A stretch of 64,000 nucleotides of DNA from Sphaerimonospora mesophila NBRC 14179 = JCM 3151 (GTDB taxonomy: Bacteria; Actinomycetota; Actinomycetes; Streptosporangiales; Streptosporangiaceae), in NCBI GenBank assembly GCA_001552515.1, contig BCRI01000004.1, positions 1-64,000 of the forward strand, in the 5' to 3' direction. The translations under genes were made by a program, and so were the position numbers. The notes under the pieces were generated by a model. The model was not told the DNA's origin. It made no database searches and saw only the letters and a program-made list of their open reading frames with translations. Every line of letters starts with the position of its first letter. Position 1 is the stretch's first letter. Of the stretch, positions 44,509 through 53,991 are shown one piece after another.

Positions 44509-46821
44509 TCACCAGGGGGTGCCGGGGTCCACCAGTTGCAGCCGCAGCTCGCTCGTGTAGCGCTCGCCGTCCGGGCCGGGCAGCCACGCCTGGCCGGGGC
44601 CGGGAAGCATCTCGGTGAACCGCACCCAGGCGGTGAGATCCCCGCTCTGCCGGGCCCGGCGCAGCCCGGTCACCAGCGTCGCGGCCTGCACGGAGCTGGT
44701 GAGGTCGAGGTAGAACGGCTTGAGCTCGCCGGGCAGCTTGACGAAGACGAAGCGGGGCAGCCCCAGCCGGGCGGCGAGCGCGCGTACGGCCCGGAAGACC
44801 CGCGACTCGGTGGCGGAGGCCGGGGGCAGGGCGAGGTCCGCCAGCGGCACCGACCAGGACTCCCGGGCGACCACGAGATCGTCGACGAGGATCCGGGGCA
44901 CGTGCGGGCGGTCGCGGCCCAGCAGCTTGAACGCGTCCATGACGTCGGCGGCCAGCAGCATGCCCACCACGTCGATCACCCGGAACTCGGCGCGGCCGTC
45001 CGGCGTCGCGCAGCGCAGGCCGTCCGGCGCCCGCTCGACGCACAGCTCGGCCAGGTTGACCCGGCGGTCCGGGTCGCCGCCAGGATAGTGGGTCATGGCG
45101 AGCCACCACTGCCGCTCGTCGGGGATCGCCGGCATGGTCCGGGCGAGCACCCGGGGGTAGTGCTTGACCGGCACGAGCACGACCCGCTCGCCGGGCAGGC
45201 TCGCGGCCAGCAGCCGGGACAGCCGGGCGGGGTCGGGATGCCGGTCGACGAAGACCCCCGCCTCGATGGTGTTCCAGGCGGCGTGCAGTTCGCCGAGGAC
45301 GAGCAGGCACTCGCCCCGGACGATCGCGGCCGGGTCCGGCGCCGCGAGCTGGATGTCGGCGCTGTGCTGGTACGCCTGGATCCAGCCGGGTGGGCCGGAA
45401 TGGAACGCCTCCCGCACCGCCGGCCACAGTCCCGCGGAGGTGTGCCGCACCTCGGCGGCGTCCCGGTCCACGTCCAGCAGATCGTCCCAGCGCTTGGCGA
45501 AGGAGTCCTCGATCGACTCCAGCAGCCGATGGCCCGGGATGTAGACCTCGTGGGCGCACAGGCCGAGCAGGTGCGCCAGCCGCACCGGCCCGGGCCCGGA
45601 GGCCCGGATCATGTCGTACGCGCGGAGGAAGACCTCGCCGTAGCGCGTGGCGAGCTCGGCGGTGTACCCGCGCAGGCTGTAGGCGAGCAGGGACAGCGGC
45701 GGCCCGAGCCGCCGGAGGAGCCCCGGACCGAAGTCGATCCGCGCGTCCCGGCTCGTGTCCAGATGGACGAGCCCGCGGCCGCCGTAGGTCTCGCCGGGCC
45801 TGCGGCTCGGGGCCTGGCCGGTCAGCCCGGTGAACGTCTCGTCGAGGGCCCTCATCGCGCCGTCCAGCTCGTCGGCGGTCTCCGCCCGGGCGACCTCGGC
45901 GACCCCGGCGTCGAGCGCGTCCATGGCCGTGTGGAGCCGGGCCCGCACCCGCGGGTCGCCGATGGCGGTCACGGCCGCGCGCAGCATCTTCTCCGGCCGC
46001 ATCACGAGGGGCGGCTCCATGTCCCAGCGGATGTGCCCGGCGGCCACGAACTCGTCGAGCAGCCCGTAGACCGCCTCGGCGCGGGGGAACGCGCCCGGGT
46101 CCTCGGCGATCAGCTCGGCGGCCAGGTCACGGGCGGTGCGGGTGCCGTCGCAGCGGCGCAGCACCCGCCACTCGTCCGGCGAGAGCGGCACCGGCGGCCC
46201 GTCGGTGCGCAGCACCTGCCGCTCGTGCAGGCACGTGGCGGGATTGGGTCGGGGGGCCAGCCAGGGCCGCACCGCCGGGTCGGCGGAGAAGACGGCGGCC
46301 AGCTCGTCCACCGCCCACGGCTCCAGGTGGACGGCGCGCCCGTTCACCAGTTCCGGGCCGGTCTCGACGGTGGCGAACGGCCCGTCCGGGCGCAGCCGCA
46401 CCCAGCACACCGGCCCGAAGAAGCCGATGGTGTCGTTCTTGGCGCAGTAACGCGCCCAGTAGCGGGCGAGGACGCGTTCTTTGCGGCGCAGCGACTGGTT
46501 GCGTCGCGCGTCCGCCGATAGCGCCAGCGGGCGGATCGAGTCGCGCAGCACCGCGGGATTCTGCCAGGCGATCGCGGTCTGCAGGTCGGGCCGCGCCGCC
46601 ACGGCCGCCAGGCGCCGGTGCTGGCGTGCCTCGGCCTCGGCGACGGTCGTCTCGTCGGGGTCGGCCGCCGCGGCGTACTCCGGGTCGCCGAGCGCGACGA
46701 GGTCGGCGATCGGAAAGCCGGCGCCGCGCAGCACGGCGACCGGCCAGACGCGCAGCGGGCCGCCCGGCAGCGCGAGGAGTTCCGCTTCCCCGGCCACTGG
46801 TGTGCCGTCGGTCAGGGTCAT
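44509..46821 (-). CDS. LanB-like protein: lantibiotic dehydratase N-terminal (tRNA-dependent aminoacyl-transfer) domain only
   Basis: 770 aa. The N-terminal hallmark of lantibiotic dehydratases is clear at 89-140 (AVLRDSIRPL, RRNQSLRRKERVLARYWARY, CAKNDTIGFFGP), and similarity to the long glutamylation domain continues to the end (GRGLVHLD, LPRFVFVKLPGELKPFYLDLTSS). The protein stops where the separate SpaB_C elimination domain of full LanB enzymes (about 1000 aa) would begin. Such short LanBs either work with a split partner or, as peptide aminoacyl-tRNA ligases, add amino acids to peptides. No precursor peptide, cyclase, transporter or SpaB_C gene is visible nearby. ATG at 46821 after GGGAGG. 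Activity is inference. Confidence 0.85.
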   Translation of the reverse strand: MTLTDGTPVAGEAELLALPGGPLRVWPVAVLRGAGFPIADLVALGDPEYAAAADPDETTVAEAEARQHRRLAAVAARPDLQTAIAWQNPAVLRDSIRPLALSADARRNQSLRRKERVLARYWARYCAKNDTIGFFGPVCWVRLRPDGPFATVETGPELVNGRAVHLEPWAVDELAAVFSADPAVRPWLAPRPNPATCLHERQVLRTDGPPVPLSPDEWRVLRRCDGTRTARDLAAELIAEDPGAFPRAEAVYGLLDEFVAAGHIRWDMEPPLVMRPEKMLRAAVTAIGDPRVRARLHTAMDALDAGVAEVARAETADELDGAMRALDETFTGLTGQAPSRRPGETYGGRGLVHLDTSRDARIDFGPGLLRRLGPPLSLLAYSLRGYTAELATRYGEVFLRAYDMIRASGPGPVRLAHLLGLCAHEVYIPGHRLLESIEDSFAKRWDDLLDVDRDAAEVRHTSAGLWPAVREAFHSGPPGWIQAYQHSADIQLAAPDPAAIVRGECLLVLGELHAAWNTIEAGVFVDRHPDPARLSRLLAASLPGERVVLVPVKHYPRVLARTMPAIPDERQWWLAMTHYPGGDPDRRVNLAELCVERAPDGLRCATPDGRAEFRVIDVVGMLLAADVMDAFKLLGRDRPHVPRILVDDLVVARESWSVPLADLALPPASATESRVFRAVRALAARLGLPRFVFVKLPGELKPFYLDLTSSVQAATLVTGLRRARQSGDLTAWVRFTEMLPGPGQAWLPGPDGERYTSELRLQLVDPGTPW

Positions 46822-46838
46822 ATGGCCTCCCGCCCGCG

Positions 46839-46886
46839 AGATACCCGAGAATCAAGATACTCGGATCAAACCGAGTGTCTAGATAC
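46839..46886 (-). promoter_or_regulatory. Operator/promoter region of the LanB-like gene
   Basis: A near-perfect inverted repeat GATACTCGG-ATCAAA-CCGAGTGTC (46856-46879) plus three AGATAC direct repeats (46839, 46855, 46881). On the minus strand TAGACA and TATCTT, 16 bp apart, flank the inverted repeat as possible -35 and -10 boxes, so a repressor bound there would block the promoter. PadR- or TetR-type regulation is possible; no regulator gene is adjacent. Confidence 0.5.
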
Positions 46887-46908
46887 GAGTATGGCGCGCG
46901 GGAGCGCC

Positions 46909-46932
46909 GGCCGTTCCGGCGGCCGGACGGCC
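46909..46932 (-). terminator. Candidate terminator after yebC
   Basis: GC-rich imperfect hairpin (GGCCGTTCCGGC / GGCCGGACGGCC) a few bases after the yebC stop, before the LanB-like promoter region. Confidence 0.5.
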
Positions 46933-46938
46933 GGGCGG

Positions 46939-47691
46939 CTAGAGCTCGAGCTTCTCCATGATGTCGTCGCTGACATCGAAGTTGGCCCAGACGTTCTGCA
47001 CGTCGTCGCTGTCCTCCAGCGCGTCGATGAGGCGGAAGACCTTGCGGGCGCCCTCCTCGTCGAGCGGCACGTTCATCGTCGGCAGGAAGCTCGCCTCGGC
47101 CGACTCGTAGTCGATGCCGGCCTCCTGCAGCGCCTTGCGCACCGGGACCAGGTCGGCCGCCTCCGACACGACCTCGAAGCTCTCGCCGAGGTCGTTGACC
47201 TCCTCGGCGCCCGCGTCCAGGACCGCCATGAGCACGTCGTCCTCGTTCAGCGTGCCCTTCGGGACGATCACCACGCCCTTGCGGTTGAACATGTACGACA
47301 CGGACCCGGGGTCGGCCAGGGAGCCGCCGTTGCGGGTGAGCGCGACGCGGACCTCCGAGGCCGCACGGTTGCGGTTGTCGGTCAGACACTCGATCAGGAT
47401 CGCGACGCCGCCGGGGCCGTACCCCTCGTACATGATGGTCTGCCAGTCGGCGCCGCCGGCCTCCAGGCCGCCGCCGCGCTTGCGCGCCCGCTCGATGTTG
47501 TCGATCGGGACCGAGTTCTTCCTGGCCTTGAAGATCGCGTCGAACAGCGTCGGGTTGCCGTCCGGATCGGGACCGCCGGTCCTGGCCGCGACCTCGACGT
47601 TCTTGATGAGCTTGGCGAACAGCTTGCCGCGCTTGGAATCGAGTGCCGCCTTCTTGTGTTTGGTCGTCGCCCATTTGGAGTGGCCGGCCAT
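46939..47691 (-). CDS. YebC/PmpR family protein (TACO1-like translation/transcription regulator)
   Basis: 250 aa, three-domain YebC fold, beginning [23 protein letters not shown], which is nearly invariant. Some members bind DNA as regulators next to ruvC; others help ribosomes pass polyproline. Here the usual ruvC-yebC neighbourhood is interrupted by the acetyltransferase and LanB-like genes. Four bases after pdxT. Confidence 0.95.
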   Translation of the reverse strand: MAGHSKWATTKHKKAALDSKRGKLFAKLIKNVEVAARTGGPDPDGNPTLFDAIFKARKNSVPIDNIERARKRGGGLEAGGADWQTIMYEGYGPGGVAILIECLTDNRNRAASEVRVALTRNGGSLADPGSVSYMFNRKGVVIVPKGTLNEDDVLMAVLDAGAEEVNDLGESFEVVSEAADLVPVRKALQEAGIDYESAEASFLPTMNVPLDEEGARKVFRLIDALEDSDDVQNVWANFDVSDDIMEKLEL

Positions 47692-47695
47692 CGCG

Positions 47696-48304
47696 TTAGA
47701 GCTCCCTCACCATGTCGACAAAGTACGAATGTACTCGCGCGTCACCGGTCAACTCCGGATGGAAGGACGTCGCGAGCAGAGGTCCCTGCCGGACCGCGAC
47801 GATCCTACTCCCCGTCCGGCAGAGCACCTTCACATCCGCACCCACCGACTCGACCCACGGCGCGCGGATGAACACCGCGCGGACCGTTCCGCGCCCGGCG
47901 AAGTCGAGGTCGGCCTCGAAGGAGTCCACCTGGCGGCCGAACGCGTTGCGGCGCACCACCATGTCGATCCCGCCGAGCGTCTGCTGGCCCTCGATGCCGC
48001 CCTCGACGCGGTCCGCCAGCATGATCATCCCGGCGCAGGAGCCGTACGCGGGCATGCCCTCCTTGATCCGCAGCCGGAGCGGTTCGAGCAGCCCGAACGC
48101 GACGGCGAGCTTCCACATCGTGGTGGACTCCCCGCCGGGGATGACCAGCGCGTCGACGGCGTCGAGCTCCTCCTGGCGGCGCACGGCGGTCGCCCGGGCG
48201 CCGCAGGCCGCCAGGGCGCGGATGTGCTCGCGGACGTCACCCTGGAGGGCGAGCACACCGATCTTCGGGGCGTCGGGTGCGATCTCAGCGATCGCCGTGG
48301 TCAC
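47696..48304 (-). CDS. pdxT: Pyridoxal 5'-phosphate synthase glutaminase subunit
   Basis: 202 aa class I glutaminase supplying ammonia to PdxS. Catalytic cysteine C90 in YGSCAGMI, with His and Glu in SFHPELTG; the [11 protein letters not shown] motif is typical. GTG start overlaps the pdxS stop as GTGA. Confidence 0.97.
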   Translation of the reverse strand: MTTAIAEIAPDAPKIGVLALQGDVREHIRALAACGARATAVRRQEELDAVDALVIPGGESTTMWKLAVAFGLLEPLRLRIKEGMPAYGSCAGMIMLADRVEGGIEGQQTLGGIDMVVRRNAFGRQVDSFEADLDFAGRGTVRAVFIRAPWVESVGADVKVLCRTGSRIVAVRQGPLLATSFHPELTGDARVHSYFVDMVREL

Positions 48305-49215
48305 CAGCCACGCTCGGCGAGGCGGTGCGGGACGGGGATCTCGTCCACGTTGATGCCCACCATGGCCTCGCCCAGGCCGCGCGACACCTTGGCGATCACG
48401 TCGGGGTCGTCGTGGAAGGTCGTGGCCTTGACGATGGCGGCGGCGCGCTTGGCCGGGTCGCCCGACTTGAAGATGCCCGAGCCGACGAACACGCCCTCGG
48501 CGCCGAGCTGCATCATCATGGCGGCGTCGGCCGGGGTGGCGATGCCGCCCGCGGTGAACAGCACCACCGGCAGCTTCCCGTTCTTCGCGACCTCGGCGAC
48601 CAGGTCGTACGGCGCCTGCAGCTCCTTGGCCGCGACGTACAGCTCGTCCTCGGGCAGCGAGGACAGGCGCTTGATCTCGGCCCGGATGGTCCGCATGTGG
48701 GTGACGGCGTTGGACACGTCACCGGTCCCGGCCTCGCCCTTGGAACGGATCATCGCGGCGCCCTCGGTGATGCGGCGCAGCGCCTCGCCGAGGTTGGTGG
48801 CCCCGCACACGAACGGGACGGTGAAGCGCCACTTGTCGATGTGGTTCGCGTAGTCGGCGGGCGTGAGCACCTCGGACTCGTCGATGTAGTCGACGCCGAG
48901 CGACTGCAGCACCTGGGCCTCGACGAAGTGCCCGATCCTGGCCTTGGCCATGACGGGGATCGACACGGCGGCGATGATGCCCTCGATCATGTCGGGGTCG
49001 CTCATCCGGGAGACCCCGCCCTGGGCGCGGATGTCGGCAGGGACGCGCTCCAGCGCCATGACGGCGACGGCTCCGGCGTCCTCGGCGATCTTTGCCTGAT
49101 CCGGGGTGACGACGTCCATGATCACCCCGCCCTTGAGCATCTCGGCCATCCCGCGCTTTACGCGCGCGGTGCCGACGGCGGTGGTCTCGTTGACTTCGGG
49201 GGCGCTGCTGGACAC
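48301..49215 (-). CDS. pdxS: Pyridoxal 5'-phosphate synthase synthase subunit
   Basis: 304 aa TIM-barrel enzyme making PLP from ribose 5-phosphate, glyceraldehyde 3-phosphate and ammonia. Active-site lysine K91 ([10 protein letters not shown]), D34 (GGVIMDVV), and the phosphate loops GEAGTGD and [10 protein letters not shown] are present. GTG start after AGGACC. Forms the DXP-independent PLP pathway with pdxT. Confidence 0.97.
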   Translation of the reverse strand: MSSSAPEVNETTAVGTARVKRGMAEMLKGGVIMDVVTPDQAKIAEDAGAVAVMALERVPADIRAQGGVSRMSDPDMIEGIIAAVSIPVMAKARIGHFVEAQVLQSLGVDYIDESEVLTPADYANHIDKWRFTVPFVCGATNLGEALRRITEGAAMIRSKGEAGTGDVSNAVTHMRTIRAEIKRLSSLPEDELYVAAKELQAPYDLVAEVAKNGKLPVVLFTAGGIATPADAAMMMQLGAEGVFVGSGIFKSGDPAKRAAAIVKATTFHDDPDVIAKVSRGLGEAMVGINVDEIPVPHRLAERGW

Positions 49216-49373
49216 GGTCCTACCTCACGATGGGGCTACGGATTCCCCTCCATGTTAGGTCTTGTCCGTCAGCTGTTCGCCCCCCGCCCGGCTGCTCCAC
49301 CCCGGCGAATCCGATCAGGTCTTTGGTCCGCTTCGTACAACCGCTCGCACGACCGCTCCGTACGACCCGGGGA

Positions 49374-50375
49374 TCACGGCGCGACGGGCTTCTTGCTGGC
49401 GAGCACCACCCAGACCTGCCCCCGGGCGAACGGCATGGGGCTGCCGTCGGCCGTCGTGTAGGTCGTGCCGTCCTTCTCCGAGGGCCGCGACCAGCGCACA
49501 CGGTACGCCTGGCCGTCCCGCAGGACCACCCCGGTGCCCTTGCCCACCGTGTGGACGAGCGGGGTGTAGCTGCCGGTGAAGTCGTGGAACTGGGAGCGCT
49601 CGGTCTTGACCCACTGGATGACGATGGTGGGCGCGCCCTGCTGGCCGCCCTCCGCCGCCATGTCCTTCTTGCCGTCCTGGGTGATCAGCCAGCGCTTGTG
49701 CCGCGCCGACCAGTTGAAGGTGAACTGGGCGGCCGGGTACCTGACCGACACCTTCTTCTGCGGCGTGCCCCCGGGGGGCGGCTCGTCGGAGAACGTGAAG
49801 CCGATGTCCGCGGCCTTGCTCGCCTTCGGCGCCTGCGCCAGCAGCTTCTTCGGGGTCGCGAACAGGTTGTACGGCGCGTAGCGGCCGGGTTCCCGGAAGT
49901 ACGCCCCGGGCATGCTGCTGTCGGAGGCGTCGAACAGCGGGGCCTGCTGGACGAACGGGATCATCTTGGTCTGCACGCCGGAGTAGGCGAAGGCCGGCTT
50001 GCCGAACATCGGGACGATGTGCAGGTCGGAGATGCGGGCGCTGCGGACCGGGCCGACCTTGGCGGGCAGCTTCGAGGAGAAGATCGCCATGAGCCGGGTC
50101 AACCCGCCCTCGACCTGCTCGACGTAGACGATGTCGGCGCTGCGCACGCCCATCTGCGGTTTGCCCGCGGAGGTGTTCTCGATCTTCACGGCCAGCACCG
50201 GTCGGCGTTGCTCGACGGGCCTGCCGGTGAACGGATGCTCCGGGGGCGGCGTCGGTGACGGAGCCGGCTGCGGCGCCTCCGCCTGGGCCTGCTTTCCGGC
50301 CGTGTCGTCGGAGGAGCACGCGGCCCCGGTGAGCACTACCGCCGTGGCCAGCGTGAAGCGGATCACTGCCCGCAC
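49374..50375 (-). CDS. DUF3048 (YerB-like) lipoprotein
   Basis: 333 aa. Signal peptide with lipobox GAAC (about residue 20, then SSDDT), a Pro-rich linker, and the DUF3048 N domain marked by LAVKIENTSAGKPQMGVRSADIVYVEQVEGGLTRL; the C domain ends GSPMPFARGQVWVVL. Anchored outside the membrane; the function of the family is unknown. GTG at 50375 is preceded by GGGAGGAG; an ATG 48 bases upstream gives no signal peptide start. Confidence 0.88.
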   Translation of the reverse strand: MRAVIRFTLATAVVLTGAACSSDDTAGKQAQAEAPQPAPSPTPPPEHPFTGRPVEQRRPVLAVKIENTSAGKPQMGVRSADIVYVEQVEGGLTRLMAIFSSKLPAKVGPVRSARISDLHIVPMFGKPAFAYSGVQTKMIPFVQQAPLFDASDSSMPGAYFREPGRYAPYNLFATPKKLLAQAPKASKAADIGFTFSDEPPPGGTPQKKVSVRYPAAQFTFNWSARHKRWLITQDGKKDMAAEGGQQGAPTIVIQWVKTERSQFHDFTGSYTPLVHTVGKGTGVVLRDGQAYRVRWSRPSEKDGTTYTTADGSPMPFARGQVWVVLASKKPVAP

Positions 50376-50484
50376 CGTGAGCTCCTCCCGATCACCGGAC
50401 CGTGTGATTATGACAGGGGCCATGAGCTTACCGGCGAATCGTCACATCTCTCCCATCGGCCGGGTAAAAACGACCATCGTCGAT

Positions 50485-51027
50485 CTACTCGGCCGACAGC
50501 GACTCCGGCGGGGCGTCGTCGATCTCGAAGAAGCCGGGGTAGTCGGTGTGCCCGGCGAGCCGCAGCGTGCGGGCCAGCCAGCGGCGCTGAGCCGTACGCG
50601 TGATCGAGACCGCGTCGTTGTAGAACCGGCGGGAGTAGACCACCTTGGCGACGGCGGTGTCCAGTTCGGTCAGCAGTGCGGCGCCCATCGGATGCTCGGC
50701 CAGCTTCTCGCGGAACCGCTCCTGGTCGACCATGGCGCGCAGCGTCTTCGACAGGTCGCTCTCGGCGTGCTCCCGCTCGTCCGGCCCCGCCGTACGGGCC
50801 TCATGGGCGGCCGCGGCGAGCACGAGCGAGGTCGCCGGGTCGAGGATGCGCGAGCCGGCGAGTTCGAGACAGACGGCGGCGCGGCGGAGCAGGGCGGCGT
50901 CGAGCGCCGCCTGCGCGGTCTCCAGCCGGATGTGCAGGCGGTCCAGCCGCCCGGCGCGCCAGGAGATGTAGACGCCGATGAGCACGGCCAGCCCGACGAG
51001 CACGATCACCACGGTCAGCGTGGTCAC
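50485..51027 (-). CDS. LemA-like membrane protein of the PIM gene block
   Basis: 180 aa. One N-terminal transmembrane helix (4-23) and a helical cytoplasmic or extracytoplasmic part with SRRFYNDAV, a motif of LemA proteins, although the overall similarity is weak. GTG start overlaps the pimA stop (GTGA), so it is coupled to PIM synthesis. A gene of this kind follows pimA in other actinomycetes. Function unknown. Confidence 0.75.
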   Translation of the reverse strand: MTTLTVVIVLVGLAVLIGVYISWRAGRLDRLHIRLETAQAALDAALLRRAAVCLELAGSRILDPATSLVLAAAAHEARTAGPDEREHAESDLSKTLRAMVDQERFREKLAEHPMGAALLTELDTAVAKVVYSRRFYNDAVSITRTAQRRWLARTLRLAGHTDYPGFFEIDDAPPESLSAE

Positions 51028-52154
51028 GAGACGTCCTCCTCGACACCGGCCGCCGAGTGCGTGACGGTCTCGTACACGCGCACGACGTCACGGGCGACCG
51101 TCGACCAGTCGTACTTGCGCACCGCCTGGCGCGCCTCGTCGGAGAGCTTGGCGCGGCGCCCGGGGTCGTCCAACAGGCGGGCGGCCTCCTTGGCGAGGGC
51201 GTCGGCGTCGCCGGTGGCGAACAGCGCCCCGGCCTGGCCGTCGCCGAGGACGCGGCGGAAGGCCGGGATGTCGCTGGCCAGGATCGGCGCCCCCGCCGAC
51301 ATGGCCTCGGTGAGCACGATGCCGAAGCTCTCCCCGCCGAGGTTGGGCGCGCAGAAGACGTCCACCGAGTGGTAGGCGCGCACCTTGTCGGCCTCGCTCA
51401 CCATGCCGAGCAGCCCGATCCGGTCCCGGTACGCCCTGGGCACCCGGCCGAGCACGTCGTCGGGGTCGCCGGGACCGGCGATCAGCAGCCGGAGGGACGG
51501 CCGCTGTGGCGCGAGGATCTCGAACGCCTCCAGCAGCACGGAAAGGCCCTTGCGCGGTTCGTCCATCCGGCCGAGGAACCCGATGACGCCGCCGTCGGGG
51601 CCCCAGCCGGGCAGCGGCTCGCCCTCGGCGTACCTGCTCACGGTCACGCCGTTGGGGATCAGCACGGCGTCGCCGCCGAGGTGCTCCACCAGCGTCTTGC
51701 GGGCCGCGTCGGACACCGCGATCCTGGCGGTGATCTTCTCCAGCGCGCTCTGCAGCATCGGCGCGGCCACCGACATCGCCCGGGAGCGCTCATAGGACGC
51801 GTGGAAGGTCGCCACGATCGGCCCGCGCGCCACCCAGCAGGCCAGCACGCCGAGCGAGGGGATGGCCGGCTCGTGGACGTGCAGCACGTCGAAGCGGCCC
51901 TCCCCGATCCACCTGCGCACCCGATTGGCCGACAGGAAGCCGAACGCCAGCCGCGCCACCGACCCGTTGTACGGCACGGGCACGGCCCGCCCGGCCGAGG
52001 TCACGTAGGACGGCAGGGCGGCGTCGTCGGCCGCCGGGGCGATGACGGACACCTGGTGCCCGTCCGCGATGAGGGCCTCGGCGAGATCCCGGATGTGGGC
52101 CTGCACGCCTCCCGGGACCTCCCAGGTGTAGGGGCAGACGATGCCGATCCTCAT
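51024..52154 (-). CDS. pimA: Phosphatidyl-myo-inositol alpha-mannosyltransferase (PimA-like GT4)
   Basis: 376 aa, GT-B fold. N-terminal GIVCPYTWEVPGGVQAHIRDLA, the ATFHASYERSR segment and the C-terminal EX7E motif (GGESFGIVLTEAM) are those of PimA, which adds the first mannose from GDP-mannose to phosphatidylinositol on the inner membrane face. Gene context (pgsA and acyltransferase directly upstream) supports this over other GT4 roles. ATGA overlap with the acyltransferase gene. Confidence 0.92.
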   Translation of the reverse strand: MRIGIVCPYTWEVPGGVQAHIRDLAEALIADGHQVSVIAPAADDAALPSYVTSAGRAVPVPYNGSVARLAFGFLSANRVRRWIGEGRFDVLHVHEPAIPSLGVLACWVARGPIVATFHASYERSRAMSVAAPMLQSALEKITARIAVSDAARKTLVEHLGGDAVLIPNGVTVSRYAEGEPLPGWGPDGGVIGFLGRMDEPRKGLSVLLEAFEILAPQRPSLRLLIAGPGDPDDVLGRVPRAYRDRIGLLGMVSEADKVRAYHSVDVFCAPNLGGESFGIVLTEAMSAGAPILASDIPAFRRVLGDGQAGALFATGDADALAKEAARLLDDPGRRAKLSDEARQAVRKYDWSTVARDVVRVYETVTHSAAGVEEDVS

Positions 52155-53158
52155 GGTGTGCTCTCAGGCCGGGGCTCCAGGTCGTCGAGCCAGAGGCGCT
52201 GGAGCATGTGCCAGTCCTCCGGGTGCTCGGCGATGCCCTTCTCGAAGGCGACCGCCAGGGCCTGCGTCATCACGGTGACCTTCTCCTGCCTGGTGCCCTC
52301 GGCCGGCACCGGGATCTCCTCATGGATCCGGATGCCCCAGCCGTCGCCCTCGAACCACAGCGTCGCGGGCAGCAGCGCGGCCCCCGTCTGGATCGCCAGC
52401 AGCGCCGGGCCGGGGACCATGCGGGTCTTCGCGCCGAAGAACTCGACCTCCACGCCTGAGGCGGTGAGGTCGCGCTCGGCGGGCAGGCACACGGGGCGGC
52501 CCTCGCGCAGGCGCTTGGCGAGCGTGCCGAACGCCATCGCGCTGCCGCCGCCCCTGGCCGTGAGCGGCAGGACCTCCATGCCCAGCCGCCGCCGGTAGTC
52601 CACGAACCGGTCGAACAGCGACTCGGGCTTCAGCCGCTCGGCGACGGTGGTGAACGGGTGGCCCTTGTGCACCAGCCAGGCGCCGGCGAGGTCGTAGTTG
52701 CCCATGTGCGGCAGCGCGGCGACGACCCCGCGCCCCTTCGCCAGGTTGTCGAAGATGGCCTCGGCTCCGACGGCGTGGGTGCCGGCCAGGATCCGCTCCC
52801 GGTCGAAGGAGGCGAAGCGGAACAGCTCCATCCAGTAGCGGAAGTAGGACCGCATCCCGGCGCGGGCGAGCGCCCGCACGGCGGGGTCGGCCGCCGGGGC
52901 GCCGGCGTCGGCGCCGAGGGTGACGGCGGCGGCGCCGGCCGGCCGCCTGCCGAGCACCCGGGCCAGGTTGGCCTCCAGGCGCAGCACCGACGTGCCGCGT
53001 CTGCGCCACAGGACGTCGGCGAGGACGCGGAAGAACCACGCGGCCACCCGCTCCGGCACGTGCCGTACGACGGCCCAGCCCAGCGTGAACGAGGCGGCCA
53101 CGATCCGGTCGCCCAGCGGGACGCGTGTCCGGGCGGGCGGGCCCGCCGTGCCGCTCAT
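52151..53158 (-). CDS. Phosphatidylinositol mannoside acyltransferase (HtrB/LpxL family)
   Basis: 335 aa. HX4D catalytic motif HMGNYD (H151, D156), with membrane-associated N-terminal helix and the PVCLPAERDLTASGVEVEFFG segment. Acylates the mannose of PIM1, as PatA does in mycobacteria. Overlaps pgsA and pimA by ATGA on both sides. Confidence 0.93.
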   Translation of the reverse strand: MSGTAGPPARTRVPLGDRIVAASFTLGWAVVRHVPERVAAWFFRVLADVLWRRRGTSVLRLEANLARVLGRRPAGAAAVTLGADAGAPAADPAVRALARAGMRSYFRYWMELFRFASFDRERILAGTHAVGAEAIFDNLAKGRGVVAALPHMGNYDLAGAWLVHKGHPFTTVAERLKPESLFDRFVDYRRRLGMEVLPLTARGGGSAMAFGTLAKRLREGRPVCLPAERDLTASGVEVEFFGAKTRMVPGPALLAIQTGAALLPATLWFEGDGWGIRIHEEIPVPAEGTRQEKVTVMTQALAVAFEKGIAEHPEDWHMLQRLWLDDLEPRPESTP

Positions 53159-53760
53159 CGGACCACCGCCTGTCTGTACACGTGCACCATCCGCTGGACC
53201 ACCGTGACCGCGCTCGCCGCGGCGAGCAGCCAGAGCCCGACGGCCAGGATGTACGGCACGCCGAGGCCGGACAGCCCGGCCGCGACCAGGATGACCGCGA
53301 TCCGTTCCCCACGCTCGGCGATGCCGACGTTGGCCTCCATCCCGAGACCCTCGGCGCGCGCCTTGGCGTAGGAGACCAATGCTCCCGCGACGAGGCAGAA
53401 CAGCGCGACGGCCGCGAGGACGATCTCCGGCTCATCCTTGAGGACGAAGTGCATGATCAGGCCGGAGAAGATCGCGGCGTCGCCGAAGCGGTCGAGCGTG
53501 GAGTCCAGGAAGGCGCCCCACCTGCTCGGCTTGCCCGTCATCCGGGCCAGCACGCCGTCCAGCAGATCGGCGAGAACGAAGAACGTGATGGCGAGCGACC
53601 CCGCGAAGAGATGACCGGCCGGGTAGAAGACCAGGGCCGAGATCACCACCCCGAGGGTGCCGATCGTCGTGATCACATCGGGTGACACGCCGCGGTTGGC
53701 GAGGGCTCGCCCCAGCGGGGTCAGGACTCGGGTGACGGCGGGGCGCAGGACGTTCAACAT
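53155..53760 (-). CDS. pgsA: CDP-alcohol phosphatidyltransferase (phosphatidylinositol phosphate synthase)
   Basis: 201 aa, about six transmembrane segments. The CDP-alcohol motif is complete: D65-x2-D68-G69-x2-A72-R73-x8-G82-x3-D86-x3-D90. Makes PI-phosphate from CDP-diacylglycerol and inositol phosphate, the base of PIM lipids. ATG at 53760 fits the family start; an ATG 21 bases upstream is possible. First gene of the four-gene PIM block. The 231-bp gap to the divergent EF-G2 gene shows no clear promoter. Confidence 0.92.
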   Translation of the reverse strand: MLNVLRPAVTRVLTPLGRALANRGVSPDVITTIGTLGVVISALVFYPAGHLFAGSLAITFFVLADLLDGVLARMTGKPSRWGAFLDSTLDRFGDAAIFSGLIMHFVLKDEPEIVLAAVALFCLVAGALVSYAKARAEGLGMEANVGIAERGERIAVILVAAGLSGLGVPYILAVGLWLLAAASAVTVVQRMVHVYRQAVVR

Positions 53761-53991
53761 CGCGGTTCGATCGTAGGCCATGAACACGATCGGCAGGTCG
53801 CAAGCACATTGGGCAGGAAAGTCTTGTGATCTCCGCCACATGGGTAAAGGCTGAAGAACAAGCGCCCGCGTGGACAACGACGAGGGCGGGCCCCCGGGCG
53901 CGGGACAGCGACGGCAGAGCGGCCGACGCGGGATGGGCGCGGGTGCCTGCCGCGCGCCATCCCGGACTGCTCAGGAGATGCGGGAGGCGAT

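Noticed and set aside
42577-46521. Very long plus-strand open frame across ruvC, the acetyltransferase and the LanB-like gene
   Set aside because: It spans three well supported minus-strand genes and their gaps, and has no recognisable domain.
44449-46938. Lanthipeptide precursor near the LanB-like gene
   Set aside because: The short gaps on both sides (60 and 117 bases) contain no small ORF with a leader and a Ser/Thr/Cys-rich core and a ribosome site.
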